Shown: positions 6,669 to 15,646 of the stretch, piece after piece
Layout of the letters: every line of letters starts with the position of its first letter
Numbering within the stretch: position 1 is the stretch's first letter
From: a virus
IMG/VR virus record: IMGVR_UViG_3300047322_000594
Coordinates: 1 to 30,098 of that record
Length of the DNA: 30,098 bases
Strand: one strand, 5' to 3'
The notes under the pieces: generated by a model
What the model saw: the letters and a program-made list of their open reading frames with translations, nothing else
Database searches by the model: none
Told to the model about the DNA's origin: nothing
Position numbers and translations under genes: made by a program

Positions 6669-6991
6669 CAGGCAAACCTTATGACCAGCAAACGCATGGT
6701 CCCACTGGTGGAAAGGCTGGCCGCGTAGGTACGCGTGTAGTTGTACACACGCGCCACCCCCGACAGCATTTCGGTTTCAAACTGGAAGGACAACGACTCG
6801 TTGTACGGACCCGTCGGGATGACGACCGCCACCGAATTCGAGGCATCACAGCCGGGCACGGAAAAGTCCTGATTGGTTTTGCTGTTATTGGCAAAGGTGA
6901 CCAAGGTCGACAGCACGACCCGCATGGTGAAGGAGTTCTCATCCAGCTGGAGCACCCCGTCGGCGCCCCATACCCGCATTCCAAAACTCAT
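6668..6991 (-). CDS. Small putative virion protein downstream of J, 107 aa
   Basis: Starts MSFGMRVWGADGVLQLDENS. Its ATG overlaps the J stop codon (ATGA), so it is coupled to J. It appears to be a compact beta-sandwich-like protein with regularly spaced hydrophobic strands and no signal or membrane segment. Its N terminus shares a pattern (MS-aromatic-G, then an Asp about 16 residues in) with the following 225-residue protein. It is probably a tail-tip accessory protein; no named family is recognised. Confidence 0.7.
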   Translation of the reverse strand: MSFGMRVWGADGVLQLDENSFTMRVVLSTLVTFANNSKTNQDFSVPGCDASNSVAVVIPTGPYNESLSFQFETEMLSGVARVYNYTRTYAASLSTSGTMRLLVIRFA

Positions 6992-9900
6992 GCGCTTAGA
7001 TCTCCCAGCTGCACACGCTTCACGCCATTGGCGTCAAAGACCTTCAGCGCGCTATTGGTCATGGTCATGCGCCCTGCCCCCGGCACATTGCCATTGATTT
7101 CAAACACCCCCGCTTTGGTAAGGCGCCAGCCCGTGGAACCTGCGACGTAGTTGTCAGACTGCAATGCATCGCCGATCTTGAGCATGGTGATTGAACCGTC
7201 CTGAATAAATGCCGATCGGATGAACACCTGGCCACCAGTAACCGCGAACGGCGACGACAGCGTGCCGTTGATCCCGTTGACGACAGCGAAAGTGTCGGCA
7301 CTCACCAGGAAGGTGCTTTGCAGGCCCGCCGGGCCATTCTCGATGCCTAGCCCAATGCCCGCGGCTACATACTGGCCCTGGGCATTGACCTGCAACTTCA
7401 CCGACCACATCGCAGAAGCCTTGCCGCTCAGGTCGACCATTGCCTGGCTGACCTGTTGAACAGTCGCACTGTTGTCATCCATCACCGCTTGCACGGTATC
7501 GACTCGCTTACCGACAGCAATCCCGTCCTCAATCCGCGCCGATTGCTCGGACCAGACCCCGACAAAACTGGTAGTCGAACCGGCATAGCCGTTGCTGTCA
7601 CCCGCAAGCGCCGGATTCACCTGGGCGTAAATACCGTCAAGCTTGGTCGCTTGGGCAGTTATCTGGCCTTCCGTGTCAGTGACGCGGGTATCCAGCGAGC
7701 TGATCGCAGTGGCTTGGCCGTAGGCTTGGCGAACCGATGGGCCAGGTACAAACTCGCTGGGCGTTGTAGCCGTACCCACTTGAGCTTCCAGCATCACCGT
7801 ATCCAACCAGGTATCGCCAATCGCCGACGTGTTCTGCGTAAACAGAAGCACTTGCGCACGCTCAACCAGCGCCGCCGGGGCGGTGACCACTGCGCTGTAA
7901 CTGGCAAGGTCCGTCCCGATGGCGATAGTTCCGACGCTGGTTTCCACGGCGGCCCCGGCGGCATTCAGATAACGAATTCGAACGCCGACGGTATGTGCCG
8001 CGCCGCCTTTTGCCTTAAGCGAGAAAATGTATTTCTTGCCCGGCTTGAGCTTCAGGTTGTAGTCCGTTGCCGAGCTGGCCAAGTACACATAAGCGCTCGT
8101 CGCCGTCGCGGTCGACACTTTCAACAGATACCCGGTGTAGGCCGTGGCATCGGCTTCGGTCGTCACGACAGTGGTGGCCGCTTTTTGCATAACCGGCGGA
8201 CTGGACGAGAACGACGTGTACTCACCCGGTAGCAGGTTGACCCCACTGCCGCCAATCGCTCCCACCGTACTTTGCAACTGAGTGACTGCCGTTCCTTGGC
8301 TGGTCAGGGTGTCGCCCTGCTGCGTGACGGTGGACGCCAGCGATTGCAACGCGCTGTTGTCCGCCTTGCCCGCCACGGTATTGGTCAATGAGGTGAGCTG
8401 ACTGCCTTGGCTGGTCAGCCCCGTTTCGGTCTGACTCACCCGGGCATCCAGCGCCGAAGTCGCCGCCGCCTGACCGGAAACAGACGCGGCCGAGTTGCCC
8501 GCAACGAATGGCGAAGGTGTCGAACTGGTATTCGCGCCTGCCATTTTTTCGATCATCACGCTGTCGATCGTGATTTCCGTACCGGCTGCCAGGGCAGACA
8601 TGTTCGGATAGATCGTGATCGCGGCGCGCGCGAAGGCGGCGGCCGTGCACACGAACACCATGCGCTGCCGCGTCGTCCCGTAGGTGGCGTTCGCTGAATA
8701 GCGATGGCTGCCGTTGTACAACGAGATACGCATGGCGCCGACCGCCGAAGCCTGAACGTACATCGAGACCAGGTATGAGCCTGGCTCCAGATCGATGTTC
8801 CAGCCGACGAGATTGTTGGTCGGCGACAGCATCAAAAACTGACTGGAGGACGTGCTGGCCGTGGTCAGTTTGATACCGAAACCCGAAGAGGCCTCGGCCA
8901 CAGCCACACCGATACGCGCCAGACTCGACCCGCTAACTGTTGCCGGTAAGCTTGTCGACGTGAGCCAACTGTATTTGTCCACCAGCAGGTTGGTACCGGC
9001 CGCCCCCAGTCCACCGATGCTGGCCTGGATGTCCGTCAGCGCTGATCCCTGCGCCGTAATGGTGTCGCCCTGCTGCGTTACGGTGTTGCTCAGTGCCTGG
9101 ACCGTTGCCGCTTCCGCTTTGGTCGCCACCTGAGTCAGCGCGCTGGCAGCCGCCGTGGCGGCATCGGTCGCCACCTTATCGGTCACCACCGCCCAGGCGG
9201 ATCCCGTCCAGCGTTTTGGCGTGTTCGCACTGCCCGTGATGTCGATCCACAGGTTCTGCGCCAGCTGATCGGCCGCCGCCGGCGCCGCGGCCTGCACAAT
9301 CACTTTGCCCTTGCCGCCGGCCAGAGTGTTCGCCGCGTTCGCGGCGTTTTGCGCTGCTGTTACGTTGGTGTTGGTGGTGGTCAGGCTGTTGTTGAGCCCA
9401 GTAATGGCCGTGCCTTGGCTAGAAATGGTGCCTTCTGCCGCAGTCACCCGCGTGGTGAGACTGTTCACTGCCGAGGCATCCGCTTTGGTGTTGGCCACGG
9501 ATAAGGCATTAGCCGCCGCTGCTGCGGCATCGGTCGCCACCTTATCGGTGACGGCCGCCCATGCTGAACCGGTCCAACGCTTTGGCGTATTGGCGCCGCC
9601 AGTGATGTCGATCCACAGGTTTTGCGCCAGTTGATCGGCCGCCGCCGGCGTTGCGGTCTGCACCAGCACCTTGCCTTTGCCGCCGGCCAGCGTATTGGCG
9701 GCATTGGCCGCATTCTGCGCGGCAGTGACGTTGCCATTGGTTGTGGTGAGGCTCGTCTGCAGACCCGTGATCGACGTGCTTTGAGCGGTATTCACCCCCT
9801 CGATGTTGGTAATTTTTGTCTCAGCGGTGCTGACGCGGGCGGCCAGGCCATTCGAGTCCTTGACGATCTGGCCCACGTCCAACCAGTAAGTGGCATTCGG

Positions 9901-12666
9901 AGGTGACATGTTGACCGGCACTGCGCTGATTGCCTGATACAGACGCTGCCCCACGCGCACGCTATCGCCAGCGGCATACGTCTTGGTGTCGTCATACTCC
10001 AGCGCATCGACGATATCGCCAATGGCGTCGATCTGCTCCTGTAATTGCTCAGTGACTGCGCCGACTTGTTCGTCGAGTTCCTTCAGACGACTGTTCACCG
10101 AGCCCGGCAGCGTCGGCGGCCCGTCGATCAGCTCAATGCGGTCAAGCAGATCCTGCCCAAGTTCGCTCTCGCCGATCTGGCCAGCGATCTGGTCGAGGAT
10201 CGGTCCCGCATCTGCACTGGCCTGCCCCATCACACCAATGCCGGTTGGGTACCACGGACCAACGTTACCGGTACGATCTATCAGCCGTGCCCAGAAGAAG
10301 AACTGCGCGCCTGCCTGCAAACTCTGCATCGAGTAGTCGCTTTGCGGGTACGCAAGGTCTGCCAGCTTGGTCGCCGCCTCAAGGCTGATCGAGGGTCCGT
10401 ACCAGATTTCCGTCCGCTGAGTGTCTTCGGCGCCGGCGGGAAAACCCCAATTGAGGCCGATACCGAAGAGCAATGGCGTAGCCGTCAGGAATGATACTGC
10501 CGGCGGCAAGCCTTCTTTCCCCTTGAGGTTGGTCAGGTTCGAACTGCGCCAGATCGACGAGATGTCGAAAGAACTCACCGCACGCACGCGGGCCACATAA
10601 GCGCCCGCATAGATGCCGACCACGTCCACGCTGGTCGTCCCGGTGCGCTGCAGCTTGATCCAGTTGCCGCTGTCCTTGCGCCATTCCACGTCATACCCGA
10701 CGGCGCCATTTACGGCGGGCCAGGTGATGGTCATGGTGGCGACGGCAATGCCCTGGGACACCACCGAGTTCGACGTGACTGTCACGCTCGCCGGCGCCGG
10801 TACCACGGTGATTGGAATGACGCTGATTGGCCGCTCTTCAAGGCGGGCGCCGGTGTCGATGAAGGCGAATTTGCTCGGCTCATATTGCAACGCGCTGATT
10901 TCGAAATCGCCCTCGGTAGTGCGCTTGGTGCGCAGCACGCGGTAAAGCGGGATCGCCAGATCATCAGCATCCAGCGCCCATTGCAGCTGCGCGATCGGCG
11001 GCTCGCTGTAGGCGACGGTCACGGTCACGGCACGGCCGCTCACACTTTGCACCGTACGTCCTTCGGCGCGACCACCAGGCAGGTTGATGATCAGACGATC
11101 ACCCACCTTGGCTTGGATGTCACGGTCCAGGGTCACGACCCGACCGGCAGCCGCCGAGATTCGACCGCCCACCTCGCGCCCAGCCAGCAACGAGTCGGCC
11201 ACCGGGATGATGTGCCCCGGCAACGGGATCACGCCCTCCATGCCGGTCTTGAACGACACGGTGCGATCTTGGTTGTTGCTCAAGATCGCCCACTTGCCGC
11301 GGCGCTGGGCTTCAGACGCACGGGTGCAGCCAATAGCGCTTAGTTCGGTTGGGCGGTCGCCGTAGCGGCGTTGCAGATCCAGATCGGCGAATGGAATGAC
11401 GTCGGTGTCATAGTTGTTTGCCGGGTTGTCGTAGCTGACCAGGGCCCGGGTGTACCGGGTCTTCGCTGAGGCGCTGCCGTAGGAAAACTTGCCGTCGATG
11501 ACATTGGCGCGAGTGAAGACGTAGTCGAAATCCTGCGCGCGCGGCATGTCGGCCTGCATCACCAGCTGGCCCTGCGCCCAGTAAGTCATGCCCCGGTAAA
11601 TGCCGGCGATGTCGCGCAACAGCGACCAGGCGTCGGCCTTGCCTTGCAGGTTCATATCACAGAGGAAGCGCGGCTCGACACCGTCGAGGCCGTTCGGCAC
11701 CAACTGGTCGCAGTACTGCGAAATCCGATACAACTCCCACTTGTCCACCATGAACGGCTTGATGCGCTTGCCCAGGCCGAAACGGTCTTCGGTGCACACC
11801 CCGTATGTGATCCAGGCCGGGTTGTTCGTCCAGGCCGACTTCATGCTGCCGTCCCAGGTACCGGTGTAGGTGCGGGCGACCGGATCGTAATTGCTCGGTA
11901 CCATCCAGCGGCGCGCCTTGCACCGCACGGTCGCCGCCGGAATGTTGGTGAACTGCTCAGCATCGAACTCGATGTACAGCAGCGCGGTGTTCGGGTAACA
12001 CAGCTTGGCGTCGATCACCTCGGTATAGCCGGCCACCAGCATGGTGTCGGCGATTCTGTTGCTGTTCTGGTTGGGAGTGAGACGGCGGATGCGGATCTGC
12101 CAGCCGGTGGTTGCCGTGGGTAGGTCGATCCGGCGCGAGCGCTCGTAGCGCGTGGTAGTCTTGCCGTCGACAGCGTCCACCAGCACCTGCTGATAGGTGC
12201 CACCATCGGTGGCCACTTCGATGGCGTACTCGACGCGGTAGCCGCCGACATTGCCCTGGTCGTCCGCACTTTGCAGAGCTGGCCAAGCCAGACGCATGCG
12301 TACAGCAGAGAGCTGAGTATTGGTGATCGAGCGAACCCACGGTGCATCGCTGCGCAGTTCGATGTTCAGCGAGGTTTCATTCTCCACCGCCGGAATGCCC
12401 GGGATATAGGTCTGATCCACTGAACCTGGCCGCCAGTCCCACTTCACGTTCGGGAAGTTGTAGTTGCCGCTGGCGTCACGGATCGGGGTGTTGTCCAGGT
12501 AGATGTCGTAGTCGGTCGGGATACCATCGAACTCACCCTCGCCCACGGCAATCAGCAGCTTTGCCAAGTTGGTCGAGCGCAGGCTGTCGCTGGCCTCAAC
12601 GGGCGACTTCGGGTTGCTGCTGCCGCCCTTCTCGCCATAGATCTCGATCTGTGCTGCTGCGCCCAT
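6988..12666 (-). CDS. J: Central tail fibre / host specificity protein J, 1892 aa
   Basis: Homologue of lambda gpJ, the tail-tip protein that contacts the receptor. The N terminus (GEKGGSSNPKSPVEASDSLRS) and the next 600 or so residues match the conserved tip-forming region. Two fibronectin type III-like domains lie at about residues 636-710 and 726-806. Helical/linker segments follow, with a carbohydrate-binding-like element (YAAGDSVRVGQRLYQAISAV, near residue 905). Two near-identical modules occur at about residues 957-1047 and 1079-1169, and two related sandwich-like modules containing NLL at about 1226 and 1472. The C-terminal 140 residues (from about 1753) resemble the DUF1983 region of J proteins. 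At 1892 residues it is much longer than lambda J (1132), mainly through the repeated modules. Confidence 0.95.
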   Translation of the reverse strand: MGAAAQIEIYGEKGGSSNPKSPVEASDSLRSTNLAKLLIAVGEGEFDGIPTDYDIYLDNTPIRDASGNYNFPNVKWDWRPGSVDQTYIPGIPAVENETSLNIELRSDAPWVRSITNTQLSAVRMRLAWPALQSADDQGNVGGYRVEYAIEVATDGGTYQQVLVDAVDGKTTTRYERSRRIDLPTATTGWQIRIRRLTPNQNSNRIADTMLVAGYTEVIDAKLCYPNTALLYIEFDAEQFTNIPAATVRCKARRWMVPSNYDPVARTYTGTWDGSMKSAWTNNPAWITYGVCTEDRFGLGKRIKPFMVDKWELYRISQYCDQLVPNGLDGVEPRFLCDMNLQGKADAWSLLRDIAGIYRGMTYWAQGQLVMQADMPRAQDFDYVFTRANVIDGKFSYGSASAKTRYTRALVSYDNPANNYDTDVIPFADLDLQRRYGDRPTELSAIGCTRASEAQRRGKWAILSNNQDRTVSFKTGMEGVIPLPGHIIPVADSLLAGREVGGRISAAAGRVVTLDRDIQAKVGDRLIINLPGGRAEGRTVQSVSGRAVTVTVAYSEPPIAQLQWALDADDLAIPLYRVLRTKRTTEGDFEISALQYEPSKFAFIDTGARLEERPISVIPITVVPAPASVTVTSNSVVSQGIAVATMTITWPAVNGAVGYDVEWRKDSGNWIKLQRTGTTSVDVVGIYAGAYVARVRAVSSFDISSIWRSSNLTNLKGKEGLPPAVSFLTATPLLFGIGLNWGFPAGAEDTQRTEIWYGPSISLEAATKLADLAYPQSDYSMQSLQAGAQFFFWARLIDRTGNVGPWYPTGIGVMGQASADAGPILDQIAGQIGESELGQDLLDRIELIDGPPTLPGSVNSRLKELDEQVGAVTEQLQEQIDAIGDIVDALEYDDTKTYAAGDSVRVGQRLYQAISAVPVNMSPPNATYWLDVGQIVKDSNGLAARVSTAETKITNIEGVNTAQSTSITGLQTSLTTTNGNVTAAQNAANAANTLAGGKGKVLVQTATPAAADQLAQNLWIDITGGANTPKRWTGSAWAAVTDKVATDAAAAAANALSVANTKADASAVNSLTTRVTAAEGTISSQGTAITGLNNSLTTTNTNVTAAQNAANAANTLAGGKGKVIVQAAAPAAADQLAQNLWIDITGSANTPKRWTGSAWAVVTDKVATDAATAAASALTQVATKAEAATVQALSNTVTQQGDTITAQGSALTDIQASIGGLGAAGTNLLVDKYSWLTSTSLPATVSGSSLARIGVAVAEASSGFGIKLTTASTSSSQFLMLSPTNNLVGWNIDLEPGSYLVSMYVQASAVGAMRISLYNGSHRYSANATYGTTRQRMVFVCTAAAFARAAITIYPNMSALAAGTEITIDSVMIEKMAGANTSSTPSPFVAGNSAASVSGQAAATSALDARVSQTETGLTSQGSQLTSLTNTVAGKADNSALQSLASTVTQQGDTLTSQGTAVTQLQSTVGAIGGSGVNLLPGEYTSFSSSPPVMQKAATTVVTTEADATAYTGYLLKVSTATATSAYVYLASSATDYNLKLKPGKKYIFSLKAKGGAAHTVGVRIRYLNAAGAAVETSVGTIAIGTDLASYSAVVTAPAALVERAQVLLFTQNTSAIGDTWLDTVMLEAQVGTATTPSEFVPGPSVRQAYGQATAISSLDTRVTDTEGQITAQATKLDGIYAQVNPALAGDSNGYAGSTTSFVGVWSEQSARIEDGIAVGKRVDTVQAVMDDNSATVQQVSQAMVDLSGKASAMWSVKLQVNAQGQYVAAGIGLGIENGPAGLQSTFLVSADTFAVVNGINGTLSSPFAVTGGQVFIRSAFIQDGSITMLKIGDALQSDNYVAGSTGWRLTKAGVFEINGNVPGAGRMTMTNSALKVFDANGVKRVQLGDLSA

Positions 12667-12682
12667 GCTTTCCTCCAGGCAT

Positions 12683-12706
12683 AAAAAAACCGCCGTCTCG
12701 GCGGTC
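12683..12706 (-). terminator. Rho-independent terminator-like hairpin between I and J
   Basis: Stem ACCGCC/GGCGGT (12690-12695 with 12700-12705), 4-base loop, followed on the minus strand by seven T residues. It lies just before the ribosome site of J. Confidence 0.75.
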
Positions 12707-12724
12707 TGCGTGTTGCTGTCCTGA

Positions 12725-13315
12725 TTACACTTTGTCTTCAGCCAGGATCGATGCCGAAATGATCATCCCGCCCCACCGGCGTTCGCCAATGCAGATCGGT
12801 ACCGGGTTGCCGCTGGCCGTGGTGTTCTTGGCGCTACCGAATGCGTAGGACGGGGCGTTTTCAGGGGATGCGCTTTGAGAAAGCCCCTTTGCCTGTGGAC
12901 TGAGCATCTGCACAACGCCGCCTGCGACGAGGGCAACACCCATTTGTACCGCCCAGGTCTGACCGAAATACGTGCCAGCGACAACAAGCACAGCTCCAAT
13001 TACAGTCTGCAGTAGGCCTGCACGCTTACTCCCAGAAATAACCGGGACAATTCGAATCTCTTGAGTGCCGCCAAGGGAAAAATCCTTTTCAGGTACGTTT
13101 TTCCTATTCCTGAAAATCGCAAAACGCATCCCTTTGCGCTCAAGATCCCTGATTGCAGTCTCGAACCCCTCTAAAGTGCACTTCAGCGCCTTGAATGCTT
13201 CACCCACAGACTTGCTTCCAAGCTCGCGGTGATGGACTCGACCAAACAGCTTTATAAGCGGCCCCGAAAGAAGAATGGTTGTCATGGCTTGGTTACTGTT
13301 GAGCGTCGTACCCAC
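12725..13315 (-). CDS. I: Tail tip assembly protein I, 196 aa
   Basis: Homologue of lambda gpI, required for initiating tail tip assembly together with J, K and L. The start is a GTG at 13313-13315, chosen because GGAG lies seven bases upstream; an internal ATG ten codons later has no such site. The N-terminal half is a ubiquitin-like fold region (LIKLFGRVHHRELG to the ERKGMRFAIF segment). Two Gly-rich hydrophobic stretches follow (about residues 100-140). The conserved C-terminal ENAPSYAFGSAKNTTASGNP motif, typical of gpI, leads into VPICIGERRWGG. It is flanked on both sides by terminator-like hairpins. Confidence 0.9.
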   Translation of the reverse strand: MGTTLNSNQAMTTILLSGPLIKLFGRVHHRELGSKSVGEAFKALKCTLEGFETAIRDLERKGMRFAIFRNRKNVPEKDFSLGGTQEIRIVPVISGSKRAGLLQTVIGAVLVVAGTYFGQTWAVQMGVALVAGGVVQMLSPQAKGLSQSASPENAPSYAFGSAKNTTASGNPVPICIGERRWGGMIISASILAEDKV

Positions 13316-13332
13316 ATCTTTTCTCCGGTCGT

Positions 13333-13354
13333 AAAAAAACCGCCCGGAGGCGGC
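13333..13354 (-). terminator. Rho-independent terminator-like hairpin after the lipoprotein gene
   Basis: Stem CCGCC/GGCGG (13340-13344 with 13349-13353), 4-base loop, followed on the minus strand by seven T residues. It lies between the lipoprotein stop and the I ribosome site. Confidence 0.75.
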
Positions 13355-13360
13355 TTCTTT

Positions 13361-13759
13361 CTATTGCATGGTTGGTGATAAATCCATGCTCATTGAGGAG
13401 TCAATGGATATCCTGAATTTTTTAGTGCTGCCAGCCTTCACATTTGCTTCTCGCTCTTTCAAGCCGCTGCCACAAGACGAAGCACCAACTATGTGTTCAC
13501 CGGCTGGAACGAAAAACTTTGCCGTTTCGCCAGCGCCGATCTCGGCCGCTTTTTGCCCGTCGATATTCACCGCAGTATTGCAGCCGCCCCCGACAAAACC
13601 GGTATCGCGAGTGACGATCAAAACAGAGTCGCCGGAAACAGGCTTCTGATAAGCAAACAGCCGCGAGCTTGGAACAGGGTCGGCTTTGCTCGATGGAACC
13701 GGAGATGTCGCACACCCCGCCAACAACGCCAAAGCCAATGCTCCTACGATCAGTTTCAT
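13361..13759 (-). CDS. Phage-encoded lipoprotein between K and I, 132 aa
   Basis: The start at 13757-13759 (MKLIVGALALALLAGC) is supported by AGGAG upstream; a frame extending to 13795 would put 12 residues before the signal peptide. A lipobox LAGC gives a lipidated Cys at residue 16. The mature protein is a small beta-rich domain with two further Cys residues (GGGCNTAVNIDG and ASSCGSG) that could form a disulphide. It resembles DUF2846-type lipoproteins. It is not a usual tail component. Its place among tail tip genes matches moron genes such as superinfection-exclusion lipoproteins in other lambdoid phages, which is an inference from position and localisation. Confidence 0.8.
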   Translation of the reverse strand: MKLIVGALALALLAGCATSPVPSSKADPVPSSRLFAYQKPVSGDSVLIVTRDTGFVGGGCNTAVNIDGQKAAEIGAGETAKFFVPAGEHIVGASSCGSGLKEREANVKAGSTKKFRISIDSSMSMDLSPTMQ

Positions 13760-13791
13760 GCAGGTCACTCCTGTGGAAATGGTCCACGATA

Positions 13792-14547
13792 TCACCGTGC
13801 GTCATTGTGGCGCAGCACCAGACGTGTGCGCTCGCCCCACGGTCCGCCGAAAACGATGACCTCGGAGGGCCTGCCGTACAGGTGGTGCAGCAAGAACGGC
13901 CCGGGGCCGAACGTCGCTGCGTCCTCGCCGGGCAGCGCCGGATCGGCGCCGAGAAAGATCCCGGCATGATTCGGGTAAACCGTCCGCCCTACTTCCATGA
14001 CGATCATGTCGCCGCGCTGCGGCTGGTCGACGCGGTAGAAGCCTGCGGCCTCGTAGTTCGCCTCGTATAGGCTGGTGTTTTCCTTGTTCTCCCACCAGCC
14101 GTCGGCACGCTTGAAGGCTTCGAACTCCAGCCCCCATTCGCGCTTGTACCAGTCAGCGCAGACTTGCCAGCAGTCCCAGGCGCCGTGCACGAATGGCCGC
14201 TTTAGCAGCGGCACCTCGCCGGACGGTGTGATGGTTCGCAGATCGTCCTCGGGCCAGCTCAGGATGTGCCACGGTAGCGCGGTCGCTTCACACATGGCCA
14301 GGTCGCGCGGCGAAGGCCGGCTGGTGGCGTCCGGATGCGAATGAATTACGCCGATTACTTCGCCGATGTCTTCGGCTTGGGCGTACTCCTCCGGGTCAAT
14401 GCGAAACTCCTCGTTCGGCTCGGTCGAAACGTTTCGGCACGGGTAATACTGCTGTTTGCGACCGATGCCCAGCAGCAGCCCGCAGCACTCTTTCGGGTAC
14501 TCGGCCGCCGCGTGCGCCTGGATCGCGTTCAAAATGTGTTTACGCAT
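13792..14547 (-). CDS. K: Tail tip protein K, JAB/NlpC-P60 peptidase, 251 aa
   Basis: Homologue of lambda gpK. The N-terminal Mov34/JAB metallopeptidase-like domain (about residues 5-105) carries ECCGLLLG and the zinc-type motif HSHPDATSRPSPRD. The C-terminal NlpC/P60 domain (about 118-240) has the catalytic Cys in HGAWDCWQ and the His in YPNHAGIFLG. In this family the protein is needed for tail tip assembly, and the peptidase domains may help DNA cross the cell wall. The gene follows L with one intervening base, in the standard order M-L-K-I-J. Confidence 0.95.
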   Translation of the reverse strand: MRKHILNAIQAHAAAEYPKECCGLLLGIGRKQQYYPCRNVSTEPNEEFRIDPEEYAQAEDIGEVIGVIHSHPDATSRPSPRDLAMCEATALPWHILSWPEDDLRTITPSGEVPLLKRPFVHGAWDCWQVCADWYKREWGLEFEAFKRADGWWENKENTSLYEANYEAAGFYRVDQPQRGDMIVMEVGRTVYPNHAGIFLGADPALPGEDAATFGPGPFLLHHLYGRPSEVIVFGGPWGERTRLVLRHNDAR

Positions 14548-14548
14548 A

Positions 14549-15298
14549 TCAGCTCCGTGCGATCAGCGAGACGGCCGGGAAGCCGCCGAAGGGCAGCGGG
14601 TTACCCTCACCGAATCGAGGAATGCAGCCCCTGCCCAGTGTGGCGTCGCACTCGTCCAATTCCGGGTTGTCGGTTACGACGCCATCCTTGGTTACGTACG
14701 GGCCGGTGTAGCCGCAGTTCGGCCCGCGGTAGCCGCCGGTGAGGCACCAGTGGCAAAGCGTCGTGGCCTGCCGGCCAATGGACTCATTGCCGACGTCGCC
14801 CGGGCTGGCAAGCTCCCAACTGACGTTTTCCCCGTCCTCGTTCGTTTTCTGGTCGATGTACCAGACTTCGATCGTCTCCTGGGTCGGATCTGCCGTCGGA
14901 TTGCCGGCCGGGAAGTTCGCCGTGTCGAGGTAGGTGCCCAGCGTATGACGCATGGTCAGCTTGAACTCGAGTAGATCCTCGAACGCGAGGCAGAGCGCCG
15001 TGATGCGCCCGTTGACGTTACCGACCGACAACGTGGGCCGAACCGCCGTGCCGTCGCCGTTCGCCTCGATGCCGTCGATCTGCATCGGCCAGGCGCCGTA
15101 CTCGTTACCTTGCCAGTAGATGGCCTTCGCGGGCAGTTGGTCAGCACCGGCGCCGGCGGCGATCAACTCGGCTGCCGTATATGGAATCGAATGTCCATGA
15201 AAGCGCAGAACATCCGCGCCATAGTCCGTACCGTCCAACTCAAAGAGCAGCACTTCGCTGCCAGGCTCGAGCACCTGGATATCACTGATCAGCGGCAT
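14549..15298 (-). CDS. L: Minor tail protein L, 249 aa
   Basis: Homologue of lambda gpL, which sits in the tail tip complex below the tube. The N-terminal half has the typical LISDIQVLEPGSEVLLFELDG start and the YWQGNEYGAWPMQIDGIE segment. The C-terminal third contains four cysteines in CHWC, GPNCGY, DECD and GRGC, the arrangement that coordinates an iron-sulphur cluster in lambda gpL. AAGGGG lies upstream of the ATG. It lies between M (ends 15308) and K. Confidence 0.93.
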   Translation of the reverse strand: MPLISDIQVLEPGSEVLLFELDGTDYGADVLRFHGHSIPYTAAELIAAGAGADQLPAKAIYWQGNEYGAWPMQIDGIEANGDGTAVRPTLSVGNVNGRITALCLAFEDLLEFKLTMRHTLGTYLDTANFPAGNPTADPTQETIEVWYIDQKTNEDGENVSWELASPGDVGNESIGRQATTLCHWCLTGGYRGPNCGYTGPYVTKDGVVTDNPELDECDATLGRGCIPRFGEGNPLPFGGFPAVSLIARS

Positions 15299-15307
15299 GA
15301 TTGCCCC

Positions 15308-15646
15308 TTATGGAAGAAATGACTGGGTAAAAGTGGTGGTAAGGGTGAACATCCCGGCACCACGCGGATTGACGGCCGGCGCGCTTGCCCGAAAGAAAGA
15401 AAGCTCCCCAAGCGGTGGTGTCCAGAAAAACGACTTGTACCCGCCATGCCGGTCGAGAAATGCCTTTATCTGCAATGCGACGTCTTCCCTGACAACAAAG
15501 GTCAGCGGCCACGAATCCACCCGATTGTTCGGACCATCACCAACAACTTGCTCGTATCCATTCCCGAACTTGGAAGATCGAGTGCGGTACTCCGGCGCAC
15601 TGGTGGCTGACACACTCGGGCACCAGGTGAAGGTTTCAACGGCCAT
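15308..15646 (-). CDS. M: Minor tail protein M, 112 aa
   Basis: Homologue of lambda gpM (Phage_min_tail family), a distal tail component that joins the tube to the tip. Family features include the N-terminal TFTWCPS, the central SSKFGNGYEQVVGDGPNN segment and the aromatic FLDRHGGYKSFFWTPP motif. The start has GGAGG upstream, and the gene overlaps the end of the tape measure gene by 11 bases. The length is as usual for the family. Confidence 0.95.
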   Translation of the reverse strand: MAVETFTWCPSVSATSAPEYRTRSSKFGNGYEQVVGDGPNNRVDSWPLTFVVREDVALQIKAFLDRHGGYKSFFWTPPLGELSFFRASAPAVNPRGAGMFTLTTTFTQSFLP

